From assembly GCA_005786915.1 (NCBI GenBank), contig SYCM01000119.1, forward strand, positions 1 through 7,894: 7,894 nt of DNA, written 5' to 3'. The stretch's first letter is position 1. Each line of letters opens with the position of its first letter. Both the position numbers and the translations under genes were made by a program. Positions 1 through 6,487 of the stretch are shown here, piece after piece. Origin of the DNA: Bacteroidota bacterium. GTDB taxonomy: Bacteria > Bacteroidota > Bacteroidia > Flavobacteriales > Schleiferiaceae. Under the pieces are notes generated by a model, which had not been told where the DNA came from, ran no database searches, and was given only the letters and a program-made list of their open reading frames with translations.

Positions 1-108
1 AGTTTTGTTTTGGAACAAGCTAAGCAATTTCCAACCATCCAAGCAGAGTTTTCAATCGAAGCCGGTTCCTCCTCAAATACGCCTAGTTCTAATAGTGGAG
101 CCAACCTC
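1..108. other. Foreign segment interrupting aspS; unidentified
   Basis: The AspS protein match ends at about position 109, and everything left of it is unlike AspS and visibly more AT-rich than the rest of the window. On the plus strand one frame is open from the window edge to a TAG at 133-135 (44 residues, ending NLLERLRRLR), but its last residues run into antisense aspS. On the minus strand an ATG at 38-36 opens a short frame beginning MVGNCLACSKTK that reaches the window edge. I recognise neither peptide. The segment could be the end of an inserted mobile element, where an assembly would break on a repeat, or a chimeric contig end. No clear terminal inverted repeat or target duplication can be judged from one side. 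Confidence 0.5.
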
Positions 109-708
109 CTGGAACGTCTGCGGCGACTGCGGTAGCGCGTAAAACTGGTTCTGGTTGAGGCGCGAAGGGACGACGAAGTCGCGGGCGCCTTCGGGCGTCG
201 ACTTGATCAAAAAAGGCGTCTCGACGTCCACAAATCCGAGGGTGTCGAGGTAGCTGCGCACCGAGCGGTTGATGCGGTGGCGCAGGAGCAGGTTGTTGCG
301 CACCGGAGCCCGGCGAATGTCCAGGTAGCGGTACTTCATGCGCAGCTCTTCGCCGCCGTCGGTCTCGTCTTCAATAGTAAAGGGCGGAGTTGCCGCGGCA
401 TTGAGCACGGTCAGCTGCTGCACCTTGATTTCGACGTCGCCCGTGGCGAGGTTGGGGTTTTTGTTTTCGCGCTCGACCACGATGCCGACGGCTTGCACCA
501 CAAATTCGCGCTGCAGCTTGCGCGCCTCGGCTAGGCGGTCCGCGTCAACCAACTCGTTGAAGCTGAGCTGGGTAATGCCGTAACGGTCGCGCAGGTCGAC
601 GAACGACATTCCGCCAAAATCGCGGCGGCGCTGCACCCATCCAGCGAGGGTGACGGTTTGACCAACGTGGTCCAGGCGGAGCTCGCCGCAAGTATGGCTT
701 CGGAACAT
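73..708 (-). pseudogene. aspS: Aspartyl-tRNA synthetase, N-terminal third, interrupted
   Basis: AspS charges tRNA-Asp with aspartate in the cytoplasm. The preferred start is the ATG at 708-706, giving MFRSHTCGELR. Residues 1-110 match the anticodon-binding OB-fold (GWVQRRRDFGGMSFVDLRDRYG at about 24-45). Residues 120-200 enter the class II catalytic core, with the motif 1 region (GFVDVETPFL, 158-167), STPEGARDFVVPSR (170-183) and FYALPQSPQTF (189-199). The usual continuation is a lysine or glutamine followed by QLLM. Here residue 200 is Q, then 11 unrelated residues, then a TGA at 75-73. A full AspS is roughly 580-590 residues, so motifs 2 and 3 are missing. AspS is normally essential, so a real disruption would need another copy; an assembly junction or an insertion in a subpopulation is more likely. 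The identity of residues 1-200 is near certain. Confidence 0.9.
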
Positions 709-713
709 GGCCG

Positions 714-721
714 CAAAGGTA
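714..721 (-). promoter_or_regulatory. Candidate -7 box for aspS
   Basis: On the minus strand the bases read TACCTTTG, a perfect match to the Bacteroidota -7 consensus TAnnTTTG. Five bases separate it from the aspS ATG, so transcription would begin at or next to the start codon, giving an almost leaderless message. No -33 TTTG is evident at the usual spacing, so support rests on the -7 match and position alone. Confidence 0.4.
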
Positions 722-744
722 ACGCGCCGCCCGGAGCCGGGCCG

Positions 745-752
745 TATTTTTA
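745..752 (+). promoter_or_regulatory. Weak candidate -7 box for tadA
   Basis: The plus strand reads TATTTTTA here, which differs from TAnnTTTG at the last base only. It lies 4 bases upstream of the tadA ATG at 757. The whole aspS-tadA divergent gap is 48 bases and contains little other AT-rich sequence. No convincing -33 element was found. Confidence 0.25.
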
Positions 753-756
753 CGCC

Positions 757-1215
757 ATGCCGCTCGCCCCCGTGACCCCCGAAGATGACGTGCGCTTCAT
801 GCGCCTCGCCCTCCACGAAGCCGTCAAGGCCATGGACCAAGATGAGGTCCCGGTCGGAGCCGTCGTGGTCTGGCAAAACCGCGTAATTGCCCGCGGCCAC
901 AACCTGACCGAACGGCTGCACGACGTCACGGCTCACGCCGAAATGCAGGCCATCACCGCGGCCAGCCACGAGCTGGCGGCCAAGTACCTGCCCGACTGCA
1001 CGCTCTACGTCACCCTCGAGCCCTGCACGATGTGCGCCGGGGCCCTTTTTTGGAGCCAGGTCGGCCGTGTCGTCTACGGCGCGAGCGACGAGAAGCGCGG
1101 ATTCCGCACCATGGGCGGCCAGCTGCACCCCAAAACCCTGGTCACCACCGGCGTTGAGGCCGAGCTCTGCGGCGACCTGCTCACCGAATTCTTTCGAGCC
1201 AAACGCAAAAAATGA
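757..1215 (+). CDS. tadA: tRNA adenosine(34) deaminase TadA
   Basis: TadA converts adenosine to inosine at the wobble position of tRNA-Arg(ACG), a zinc-dependent deamination in the cytoplasm. The 152-residue product starts MPLAPVTPEDDVRFMRLAL and has the family's normal length. The cytidine/deoxycytidylate deaminase signature is complete: VPVGAVVV, then TAHAEMQAI with the zinc-binding His and proton-shuttling Glu, and later TLEPCTMCAGAL supplying the PCxxC zinc cysteines. The frame is open further upstream to an ATG at 658, but that extension would overlap the start of the divergent aspS and has no TadA similarity, so 757 is chosen. It overlaps the next gene by an ATGA (1212-1215), indicating translational coupling in an operon with the hydrolase and peptidase that follow. 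Confidence 0.95.
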   Translation: MPLAPVTPEDDVRFMRLALHEAVKAMDQDEVPVGAVVVWQNRVIARGHNLTERLHDVTAHAEMQAITAASHELAAKYLPDCTLYVTLEPCTMCAGALFWSQVGRVVYGASDEKRGFRTMGGQLHPKTLVTTGVEAELCGDLLTEFFRAKRKK

Positions 1216-2045
1216 AGCTGTACTCCATCGAAACGGGCTTTTTTAAGCTCGACGGCGGCGCCATGTTTGGCGTCGTGCCCAAGTCCCTCTGGGAGCGCAC
1301 TAATCCTGCCGACGAGCGCAACCTCTGCACTTGGGCGATGCGCTGCCTGCTGGTCGAAGACGGCGACCGCCTGACCCTGATCGACACCGGCATCGGCGGC
1401 AAGCAAGACGAAAAATTCTTCAGCCACTACCACCTGCACGGCGACGCAACCCTCGACCGCAGCCTTGCCGAGCACGGGTTTCACCGCAGCGACGTCACCG
1501 ACGTGTTTTTGACGCATTTGCACTTTGACCATGTGGGCGGAGCCGTGGCGCGCCACGGCGACCAACTTCGACCGGCCTTCGCCAACGCCCGCTACTGGTC
1601 GCATGCCCGCCACTGGGACTGGGCCACCAACCCCAATCCGCGCGAAAAAGCCAGTTTTCTGCGCGAAAACATCATGCCCCTGCAGGAATCCGGCCAGCTA
1701 CACCTCCTCGAGGGCGACGCCGCACGCATCACCACGCCCCTCGGATTCGACGCCTTTGTGGTCAACGGCCACACCGACGCCCAGATGTGCCCCATCATCG
1801 ACCACGGCGGCCAAACCCTCGTGTACATGGCCGATTTGCTGCCGTCGACCGGCCACATTCCGCTGCCCTACGTCATGGGCTACGACACCCGGCCGCTGCT
1901 GACCCTCGAAGAAAAGGCCCGCATCCTCAACGAGGCCGCCGACCGCGAGTACCTGCTCTTTCTCGAACACGACCCGCTCAACGAAGTGGCCATCCTTACC
2001 TCAACCGAAAAGGGCCCTCGCCTGGCTGAAGTCCAAAAACTGTAA
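1212..2045 (+). CDS. Metallo-beta-lactamase-fold hydrolase (lactonase-like)
   Basis: This 277-residue protein belongs to the metallo-beta-lactamase superfamily of binuclear zinc hydrolases. The metal-binding signature THLHFDH gives His102, His104, Asp106 and His107. His187 (NGHTDAQ), Asp208 (YMADLL) and His253 (LEHDP) complete the expected two-metal site. The LIDTGIGG segment at 57-63 is the usual strand and turn before it. The overall layout, with a long insertion before the HxHxDH motif and the NGHT motif, resembles the quorum-quenching lactonase branch more than glyoxalase II or true beta-lactamases, but the substrate cannot be told from sequence. There is no signal peptide, so it should be cytoplasmic. 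It is coupled to tadA through an ATGA overlap, and 12 bases separate its TAA from the peptidase start. A functional link to tadA is not evident. Confidence 0.9.
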   Translation: MKLYSIETGFFKLDGGAMFGVVPKSLWERTNPADERNLCTWAMRCLLVEDGDRLTLIDTGIGGKQDEKFFSHYHLHGDATLDRSLAEHGFHRSDVTDVFLTHLHFDHVGGAVARHGDQLRPAFANARYWSHARHWDWATNPNPREKASFLRENIMPLQESGQLHLLEGDAARITTPLGFDAFVVNGHTDAQMCPIIDHGGQTLVYMADLLPSTGHIPLPYVMGYDTRPLLTLEEKARILNEAADREYLLFLEHDPLNEVAILTSTEKGPRLAEVQKL

Positions 2046-2057
2046 TTTGCTGACGAC

Positions 2058-3905
2058 ATGAAAAACATCTTGAGCATCGCCGCCGCCCTCTGGGCCGCAG
2101 GAATGGGGGCCCAAACCCCGCAAGCCCCGTACTGGCAGCAGGCCGTCCGCTACCAAATCGACGTCGACCTCGACCACAACCAGCACCGCCTCGAGGGCAA
2201 AATGCGCCTAGAATACACCAACCACAGCCCCGACGCGCTCGACGAGATCTTCATGCACCTCTACTGGAACGCGTTCCAGCCCGGAAGCATGATGAGCAAC
2301 ATGGCCAACATTCCGACCCAGTTTAAAGACAAGGCCATCGGTTCCAAAATCGAGCAGCTCAAGCCCCACGAAGAAGGCGAGCAAATCGTGCGCGCCGTCA
2401 AGCACAACGGCCGCGAGCTGGCGTTCCACGTGAACCAAACCGTACTGCACGCCCAGCTCCAGGAACCCATTGCCCCCGGAGCCACGCACGTTTTTGAGCT
2501 GGAGTACACCACTCGGATTCCGATCGTCATCGAACGCGCCGGCCGCGACAACAAAGAGGGCGTCGACTACAGCTTCACGCAGTGGTACCCCAAAATGTGC
2601 GTCTACGACCGCGACGGCTGGCACCCCGACCTGTATGTGGCCCGTGAATTTTATGGAGACTTTGGCCGCTTTGAGGTCAACGTCACCGCCGACGCGGGCT
2701 TTGTGCTCGGCGGAACCGGCGTGCTCCAAAACCCCGACGAAATCGGTCACGGCTATAGCGACAAGCCGGTCAAGCACAAGAAAAAGGCGCGCATCACCTG
2801 GCGTTTTGCGGCCGACAGCGTGCACGACTTCGCCTGGACCGCCGACCGCGAGTACCAGCACCAGCGCTTCACGCTGCCCACCGGAACGCAGATTCACTAC
2901 CTCTATTTGCCCGACGCCAAATCGCGCATGATGTACGAGAACGAGCGCTTTCGCGCGGACCTCGCCACCTACTTCGCCTTCATGAACGAGCGCTTCGGCC
3001 CCTACCGCTGGCCCCAATTTAGCGTGATCCAGGGCGGCGAAGGCGCTATGGAGTACCCCATGTGCACCCTCATGGAATCGCACGGCGACGACTACCTCGG
3101 AACCTTCAGCGTGGTCGCCCACGAAGGCTCGCACATGTGGTTCTACGGCATGCTGGCTACCGACGAGCAGCGCTACCACTGGATGGACGAGGGCTTCACC
3201 AGCTTTGCCGAAGACGAAGTCATGAACGTCATCTCGGGCGCCAACAAGCCCAACGCCCACGAGGGCTACCTCAGCACGTTTGCAAAGCGCGCCGCCAAAG
3301 CCGCATGGCGCGAGCCCGCCAGCACCCCGGCCAACTACTTTGACGGTAAGTTTCCTTACCAAATGGCCGCCTACATGATGGGTTCGCTCTACCTCGTCCA
3401 GCTGCGCGGAATCGTCGGCGACGACGTCTTTTGGCGGACCATGCGCCGCTACTTCGACGAGTGGAGCTTCAAGCATCCGCGCCCCGAAGACTTCGTGCGC
3501 ATCGCCGAGCGCGAGTCAGGCATGGTGCTCGACTGGTACCACGACCAGTGGATCAACACCACCAAGTACCCCGACGTGGGCATCGACAGCGTGTGGAGCG
3601 ACCAGCGCGCCCTCACCTTTGTGCGCCTCGAGCGCCGCGGAACCATGGCCCTGCCCGTCGAGGTCAAGGTCACGTTCGAAAGCGGAGCGAGCATGACCTA
3701 TACGTTGCCCCTCCTGGAACAGCAGGGCCACAAAAAGGACCCGCTCCTCGTGCTCGCCGGCCCCTGGAACTACACCCAAAAGACGTTTGACCTGATGGTC
3801 GAAACGCCCCTCAAAGGCATTCGCTCCATTGAAGTCGACCCCGGACACTGGACCGCCGACGTCAACCGCGACGACAACGTGTGGCCGCAAGCAACGAGCA
3901 ACTAG
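2058..3905 (+). CDS. M1-family zinc aminopeptidase, secreted
   Basis: This 615-residue gluzincin peptidase removes amino acids from peptide N-termini and is probably periplasmic or envelope-associated. An N-terminal signal peptide is visible (MKNILSIAAALWAAGMGAQ), with likely cleavage near residue 18. Zinc ligands fit HExxH-18-E exactly: His355, Glu356 (catalytic) and His359 in VVAHEGSHMW, then Glu378 in WMDEGFTSFAE. The exopeptidase motif is GAMEYP at 329-334 instead of the classical GAMEN; I recall this form as usual in the Bacteroidota branch. The N-terminal beta domain spans about 25-290 and the C-terminal part, about 510-615, is beta-rich. No C-terminal sorting domain is seen. It is the last gene of the tadA run and converges on the receptor gene. 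The substrate range is unknown; assignment to the family is secure. Confidence 0.93.
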   Translation: MKNILSIAAALWAAGMGAQTPQAPYWQQAVRYQIDVDLDHNQHRLEGKMRLEYTNHSPDALDEIFMHLYWNAFQPGSMMSNMANIPTQFKDKAIGSKIEQLKPHEEGEQIVRAVKHNGRELAFHVNQTVLHAQLQEPIAPGATHVFELEYTTRIPIVIERAGRDNKEGVDYSFTQWYPKMCVYDRDGWHPDLYVAREFYGDFGRFEVNVTADAGFVLGGTGVLQNPDEIGHGYSDKPVKHKKKARITWRFAADSVHDFAWTADREYQHQRFTLPTGTQIHYLYLPDAKSRMMYENERFRADLATYFAFMNERFGPYRWPQFSVIQGGEGAMEYPMCTLMESHGDDYLGTFSVVAHEGSHMWFYGMLATDEQRYHWMDEGFTSFAEDEVMNVISGANKPNAHEGYLSTFAKRAAKAAWREPASTPANYFDGKFPYQMAAYMMGSLYLVQLRGIVGDDVFWRTMRRYFDEWSFKHPRPEDFVRIAERESGMVLDWYHDQWINTTKYPDVGIDSVWSDQRALTFVRLERRGTMALPVEVKVTFESGASMTYTLPLLEQQGHKKDPLLVLAGPWNYTQKTFDLMVETPLKGIRSIEVDPGHWTADVNRDDNVWPQATSN

Positions 3906-3935
3906 CTGCGGGCCACGGGCAACTCACCACGGGCC
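3887..3935 (+). repeat. Degenerate 7-base tandem repeat over the peptidase stop
   Basis: Seven consecutive heptamers can be laid end to end: GCAAGCA, ACGAGCA, ACTAGCT, GCGGGCC, ACGGGCA, ACTCACC, ACGGGCC. Six of the seven fit NCNNGCN and the fifth copy is the most diverged. The array covers the last five peptidase codons (QATSN), its TAG stop (3903-3905) and 30 bases of the convergent gap. The rest of the gap, 3936-4057, is AT-rich with short T runs. I see no stem strong enough to call an intrinsic terminator for either convergent gene. Confidence 0.5.
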
Positions 3936-4057
3936 GAAGCGCCCCAATTCATTCGGTTATATCCGGATTTACTTTTTTTTGCGCAACGTCGAATTGGTAA
4001 ATCGCTAGATTACAGGAATTTAGTTTTTTGCATGCTCAGGCTTAGATGCGAGGCCTA

Positions 4058-6340
4058 CTAAAGGACCAACTTCAATCCCAGCATCAACTGCGTTCCCGCC
4101 ATCGGATACACCAAGTTCTCGTCGGTTCGCGCGCCGCCGTACAGGTAGCCCCACGTATAGCCGTTGGGCGCGTACGGACGGCCCAAAAGGTTGATCGCAT
4201 CGAGACGCCACTCCACCGCCCCGCGGTTCCAGCGCAGCGTGGCATCGAGCGTTTGGTAGGGATTGAGCGAGCGTTCCACGGACCCCGTATTGTCGAGGAA
4301 CTGACGTCCCACAGCGTGCAGGGTTGCTCGGGCGGAAATCCCCTTGCGCTGCCATTCCGCCCAAGCGTTGCCCATCGTTTCAGGCGAGAGGGCAATGGGG
4401 GTATTTGTGTACGTCGTGCGGACCTCACTAAAGTCAGCGTAGTCGTACATCACTTCTTCAAAGGCGGAGATGCGGTTGCGGCTCAGGGTGCTGTTGGCCC
4501 CGAGCTTCCACGCGGCCGAAGGAGACCAAACGGCCGCCAACTCCAGGCCTCTGCGGTGGCTGCGGTCGACATTCGTGCGGACCAAAGCCCCGACGTCGTT
4601 GAGGGCGCCGGTTGGCACGAGTTGGTCCTTGTACTCCATGAGGTACACGTTGGCTTCGGCCCAAAAGCGATCCGCGCGCTTCTCAATGCCGAACTCAAAA
4701 TCCGTTACTCGTTCAGGCCGCGGAGCCACCGCATTATCAATAAAGTCCGAACGAATCGGCTCGCGGTGTGCTTGCGCTGCCGAAGCGCGCACCGTCCAAT
4801 CGCGGGCTTGGTACGAAACCCCCGCTTTAGGGTTAAAAAACAGGTAGGACGCGTCAAAATCGTAGGCGTTTTGGTCCACGTCTTTTCCTACGCCTTCGTA
4901 GTCAATTTGGCGAACCTGAAGGTCGCCCATGTAGGTCCACGGACCAAAGTTCCACTCCGCGCGGCCGAAGTACGCGGCGTCGTACTTCAGACTTGAACCC
5001 TCGTAAAACCGATGATCCTGCGCTGAAAGGGTGCCTACAGGAATACCCTCTTCGGTTATGCTCCCGTCGAGTCCGCCCAACGGATTGTAGCGGAGCCAGG
5101 GCAACGTTCCGTAGTGAAGCCCGTCGTAAACCTGATCCTGCATGCCTGCCGCCAATCGAAAGTGCTCCCCGCGGTACTGAAGCGAAGTCGTTCCTCCGAA
5201 GCTTCCGTTGTCCAGCCAGCGCCGCCGAACGCCTTCGGTCCCCATGAGTTCCATGTTGCCGATGGGAACATTGGGCAAACCCAGCGAAGCAAACGACATA
5301 AACGGCCGGTACTGCTCAAAGTAGCCTTTACCCGTAACCACGGCCACGGTTTGCGTCAGGTGCCAGCGTGGACTGATGATCCACGTCATCAAACTCTGGT
5401 AGTGACGCTGGGTGTACTGATCAATTTCATTCGCATAGCGGTAGAAGTTGTAGGTCGCGCTTCCGCTTTCGACCAAGTTGGCGGAGTCTGCGCCTCCAAT
5501 GCCGTTTCGGCTGAGGTAATCCAGAACTCCCTGCTCGTCGCCGCGGAACTTAGCTTCAGGAATGCCGTACCAGGCCTGCTGAGTGCGCTCGCTACCGGCA
5601 AAATGGACCAAGCGCCAGGTGAAGGCCGGAAGGCGGTACTGGGCGCCAAACAGATAGCTCTTGAGTTGGCTGCCTGAGCGGTCTACAAAACCGTCGCTGC
5701 GCATCGCGGTCGCCCGCCCGGTGGTCGACCAGCGCTTCTTGGGTCCGATGCGGCCGCTGTGGAAGGCATAGCTAATGCGCGCTGAATTGAACGAGCCGTA
5801 GTTGGCCGTAAGGGCGTGGCTTGCCGTGTCGTCGGGCACGCCCACCTCGAACGAGAGCGAAGCCCCAAAGGCTCCGCTGCCCAAAGTCGAGGTGCCCACC
5901 CCGCGCTGCACCACCAAGGAATTGGCGTTCAGTCCCAGGTCGGGGGTATTTACCCAAAACACCCCGTGCGATTCGGGGTCGTTCAGCGCAACGTTGTTGA
6001 CCGTTACGTTGATTCGCGTCTGGTCCATGCCGCGAAAGCGCAAGTACGTGTAGCCAAACCCGTTGCCGGCGTCGCTGGCCGCGGTAAATGAAGGAAGTCC
6101 CTGAAGTAAAAACGGCACGTCGCGCCCCGCATTCTGCTTGGCCAAGTCCGCGGGTTTTAGCCGAATCTGGGGCATGGGAATGCGGGCGCTTGGGCGGCTG
6201 GCCACCAGCGAAACCTCATTGAGTACCTGTGTTTTGACGGTGTCAGACCCCGCCGGCGTTTCGGCTGCCCGAATCCACTGGGCGGTTGCGGGCGTCAACG
6301 AAAAGCCCAGCATCAGGACAAAAATGGAACGTTGGTTCAT
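4058..6340 (-). CDS. TonB-dependent outer-membrane receptor, TPP-riboswitch controlled
   Basis: This 760-residue protein is a ligand-gated outer-membrane barrel that draws energy from TonB-ExbB-ExbD. The preferred start, ATG at 6340-6338, gives MNQRSIFVLMLGFSLTPATA, a good signal peptide with cleavage near residue 20. VLNEVSLVAS at 39-48 is a TonB-box-like segment. The plug follows at roughly 50-165 (VPFLLQGLPS, YLRFRGMDQTRINVTVNNV, then SLVVQRGVGTSTLGSGAFG). The remainder is aromatic-rich, alternating beta-barrel ending LMLGLKLVL, so the terminal residue is Leu and not the common Phe or Trp. There is no N-terminal carboxypeptidase-like domain. The upstream TPP riboswitch implies the cargo is thiamin, a thiamin phosphate or a precursor; that is inference. 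No inner-membrane transporter or thiamin biosynthesis gene follows, since the gene ends against the convergent peptidase. An in-frame GTG at 6373 is rejected because it would put the leader hairpin inside the gene. Confidence 0.92.
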   Translation of the reverse strand: MNQRSIFVLMLGFSLTPATAQWIRAAETPAGSDTVKTQVLNEVSLVASRPSARIPMPQIRLKPADLAKQNAGRDVPFLLQGLPSFTAASDAGNGFGYTYLRFRGMDQTRINVTVNNVALNDPESHGVFWVNTPDLGLNANSLVVQRGVGTSTLGSGAFGASLSFEVGVPDDTASHALTANYGSFNSARISYAFHSGRIGPKKRWSTTGRATAMRSDGFVDRSGSQLKSYLFGAQYRLPAFTWRLVHFAGSERTQQAWYGIPEAKFRGDEQGVLDYLSRNGIGGADSANLVESGSATYNFYRYANEIDQYTQRHYQSLMTWIISPRWHLTQTVAVVTGKGYFEQYRPFMSFASLGLPNVPIGNMELMGTEGVRRRWLDNGSFGGTTSLQYRGEHFRLAAGMQDQVYDGLHYGTLPWLRYNPLGGLDGSITEEGIPVGTLSAQDHRFYEGSSLKYDAAYFGRAEWNFGPWTYMGDLQVRQIDYEGVGKDVDQNAYDFDASYLFFNPKAGVSYQARDWTVRASAAQAHREPIRSDFIDNAVAPRPERVTDFEFGIEKRADRFWAEANVYLMEYKDQLVPTGALNDVGALVRTNVDRSHRRGLELAAVWSPSAAWKLGANSTLSRNRISAFEEVMYDYADFSEVRTTYTNTPIALSPETMGNAWAEWQRKGISARATLHAVGRQFLDNTGSVERSLNPYQTLDATLRWNRGAVEWRLDAINLLGRPYAPNGYTWGYLYGGARTDENLVYPMAGTQLMLGLKLVL

Positions 6341-6374
6341 CGTGCACGGTTTTTTAAATCGGTTCTCGTGCACA
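6341..6374 (-). promoter_or_regulatory. Hairpin abutting the receptor start codon
   Basis: On the minus strand, TGTGCACG (6374-6367) can pair with CGTGCACG (6348-6341), giving an 8-bp stem with one G-U pair around an 18-base A-rich loop. The 3' arm is immediately followed by the ATG at 6340-6338. Both the A-rich ribosome-loading region and the start codon edge would be enclosed. This suits a riboswitch expression platform acting on translation initiation. No T run follows, so it is not a terminator. Confidence 0.5.
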
Positions 6375-6381
6375 GAAATGC

Positions 6382-6400
6382 CCGCACGCTGAGGGTGCGG
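6382..6400 (-). other. Linker hairpin between TPP aptamer and receptor start
   Basis: CCGCAC (6400-6395) and GTGCGG (6387-6382) form a perfect 6-bp GC-rich stem with the 7-base loop CCTCAGC. It begins directly after the 3' edge of the aptamer. It has no following U tract. Six bases of the loop, CTCAGC, are the exact complement of GCTGAG within the conserved aptamer core, which suggests a role in the switch. Confidence 0.5.
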
Positions 6401-6404
6401 CTTC

Positions 6405-6487
6405 GCGACTTCCTTGGCGGCATTACCCGCCCAGGTTCTAGGGTATTATCTCAGCCGGTTCTCATCGCCGGCACCCCTGTGCTTCGC
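6405..6487 (-). ncRNA. TPP riboswitch aptamer (THI element)
   Basis: This is the thiamin pyrophosphate-binding aptamer in the leader of the receptor gene. The conserved blocks occur in order on the minus strand: GGGGTGCC, then CTGAGATAATACCC, then GAACCTG, GGGTAATGCCG and AAGGAAGTC. Stem P2 is GGGGT with ATACCC. P3 is GCCGG with CCGGC. P4 pairs CCT with AGG and P5 is GGCGG with CCGCC. CTGAGA is the block that contacts the pyrimidine ring of TPP in known structures. P1 is weak; GCGA (6487-6484) can pair with TCGC (6408-6405). A direct repeat GCGAAGC lies at both edges (6487-6481 and 6406-6400). The 5' half, down to the TAA at 6448-6446, is also the end of the upstream PPTase-kinase gene. Known family role: regulation of thiamin synthesis and uptake genes. 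Confidence 0.95.

Noticed and set aside
1..108. Group II intron or integron attC site at the aspS break
   Set aside because: The minus-strand junction does not begin with the group II GUGYG consensus, and no attC-like core pair was found in the visible 108 bases.
73..1128. Long minus-strand frame extending aspS upstream through tadA to 1128
   Set aside because: The part above 708 is antisense to tadA, whose catalytic motifs are complete, and shows no AspS similarity. The AspS N-terminus MFRSHTCGELR fits the ATG at 708.
3041..3058. GAMEYP instead of GAMEN as evidence that the M1 peptidase is inactive
   Set aside because: The key Glu of this motif and all zinc ligands with exact HExxH-18-E spacing are present, and the Tyr variant is one I recall as normal in related peptidases.
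2208..3476. 422-codon minus-strand frame inside the M1 peptidase
   Set aside because: It is an open antisense frame typical of GC-rich coding DNA, with a repetitive Val/Gly/His composition, no recognisable motif and full overlap with a clear zinc peptidase.
3940..4057. Bidirectional terminator in the convergent gap
   Set aside because: T runs exist (3973-3980, 4024-4029), but the nearby potential stems are only 3-4 bp, too weak to call.
4046..4996. 316-codon plus-strand frame across the receptor C-terminal region
   Set aside because: It is antisense to a well-supported TonB-dependent receptor and has Arg/Val-rich composition with no domain signal.
6341..6373. GTG start at 6373 for the receptor (adds 11 residues, MHENRFKKPCT)
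   Set aside because: The ATG at 6340 gives a proper signal peptide directly. The GTG would place the start-codon hairpin in the coding region and put charged residues before the signal sequence.
6341..6400. Intrinsic terminator as the riboswitch output
   Set aside because: Neither leader hairpin is followed by a run of T on the minus strand, so transcription termination is not supported; translation control fits better.
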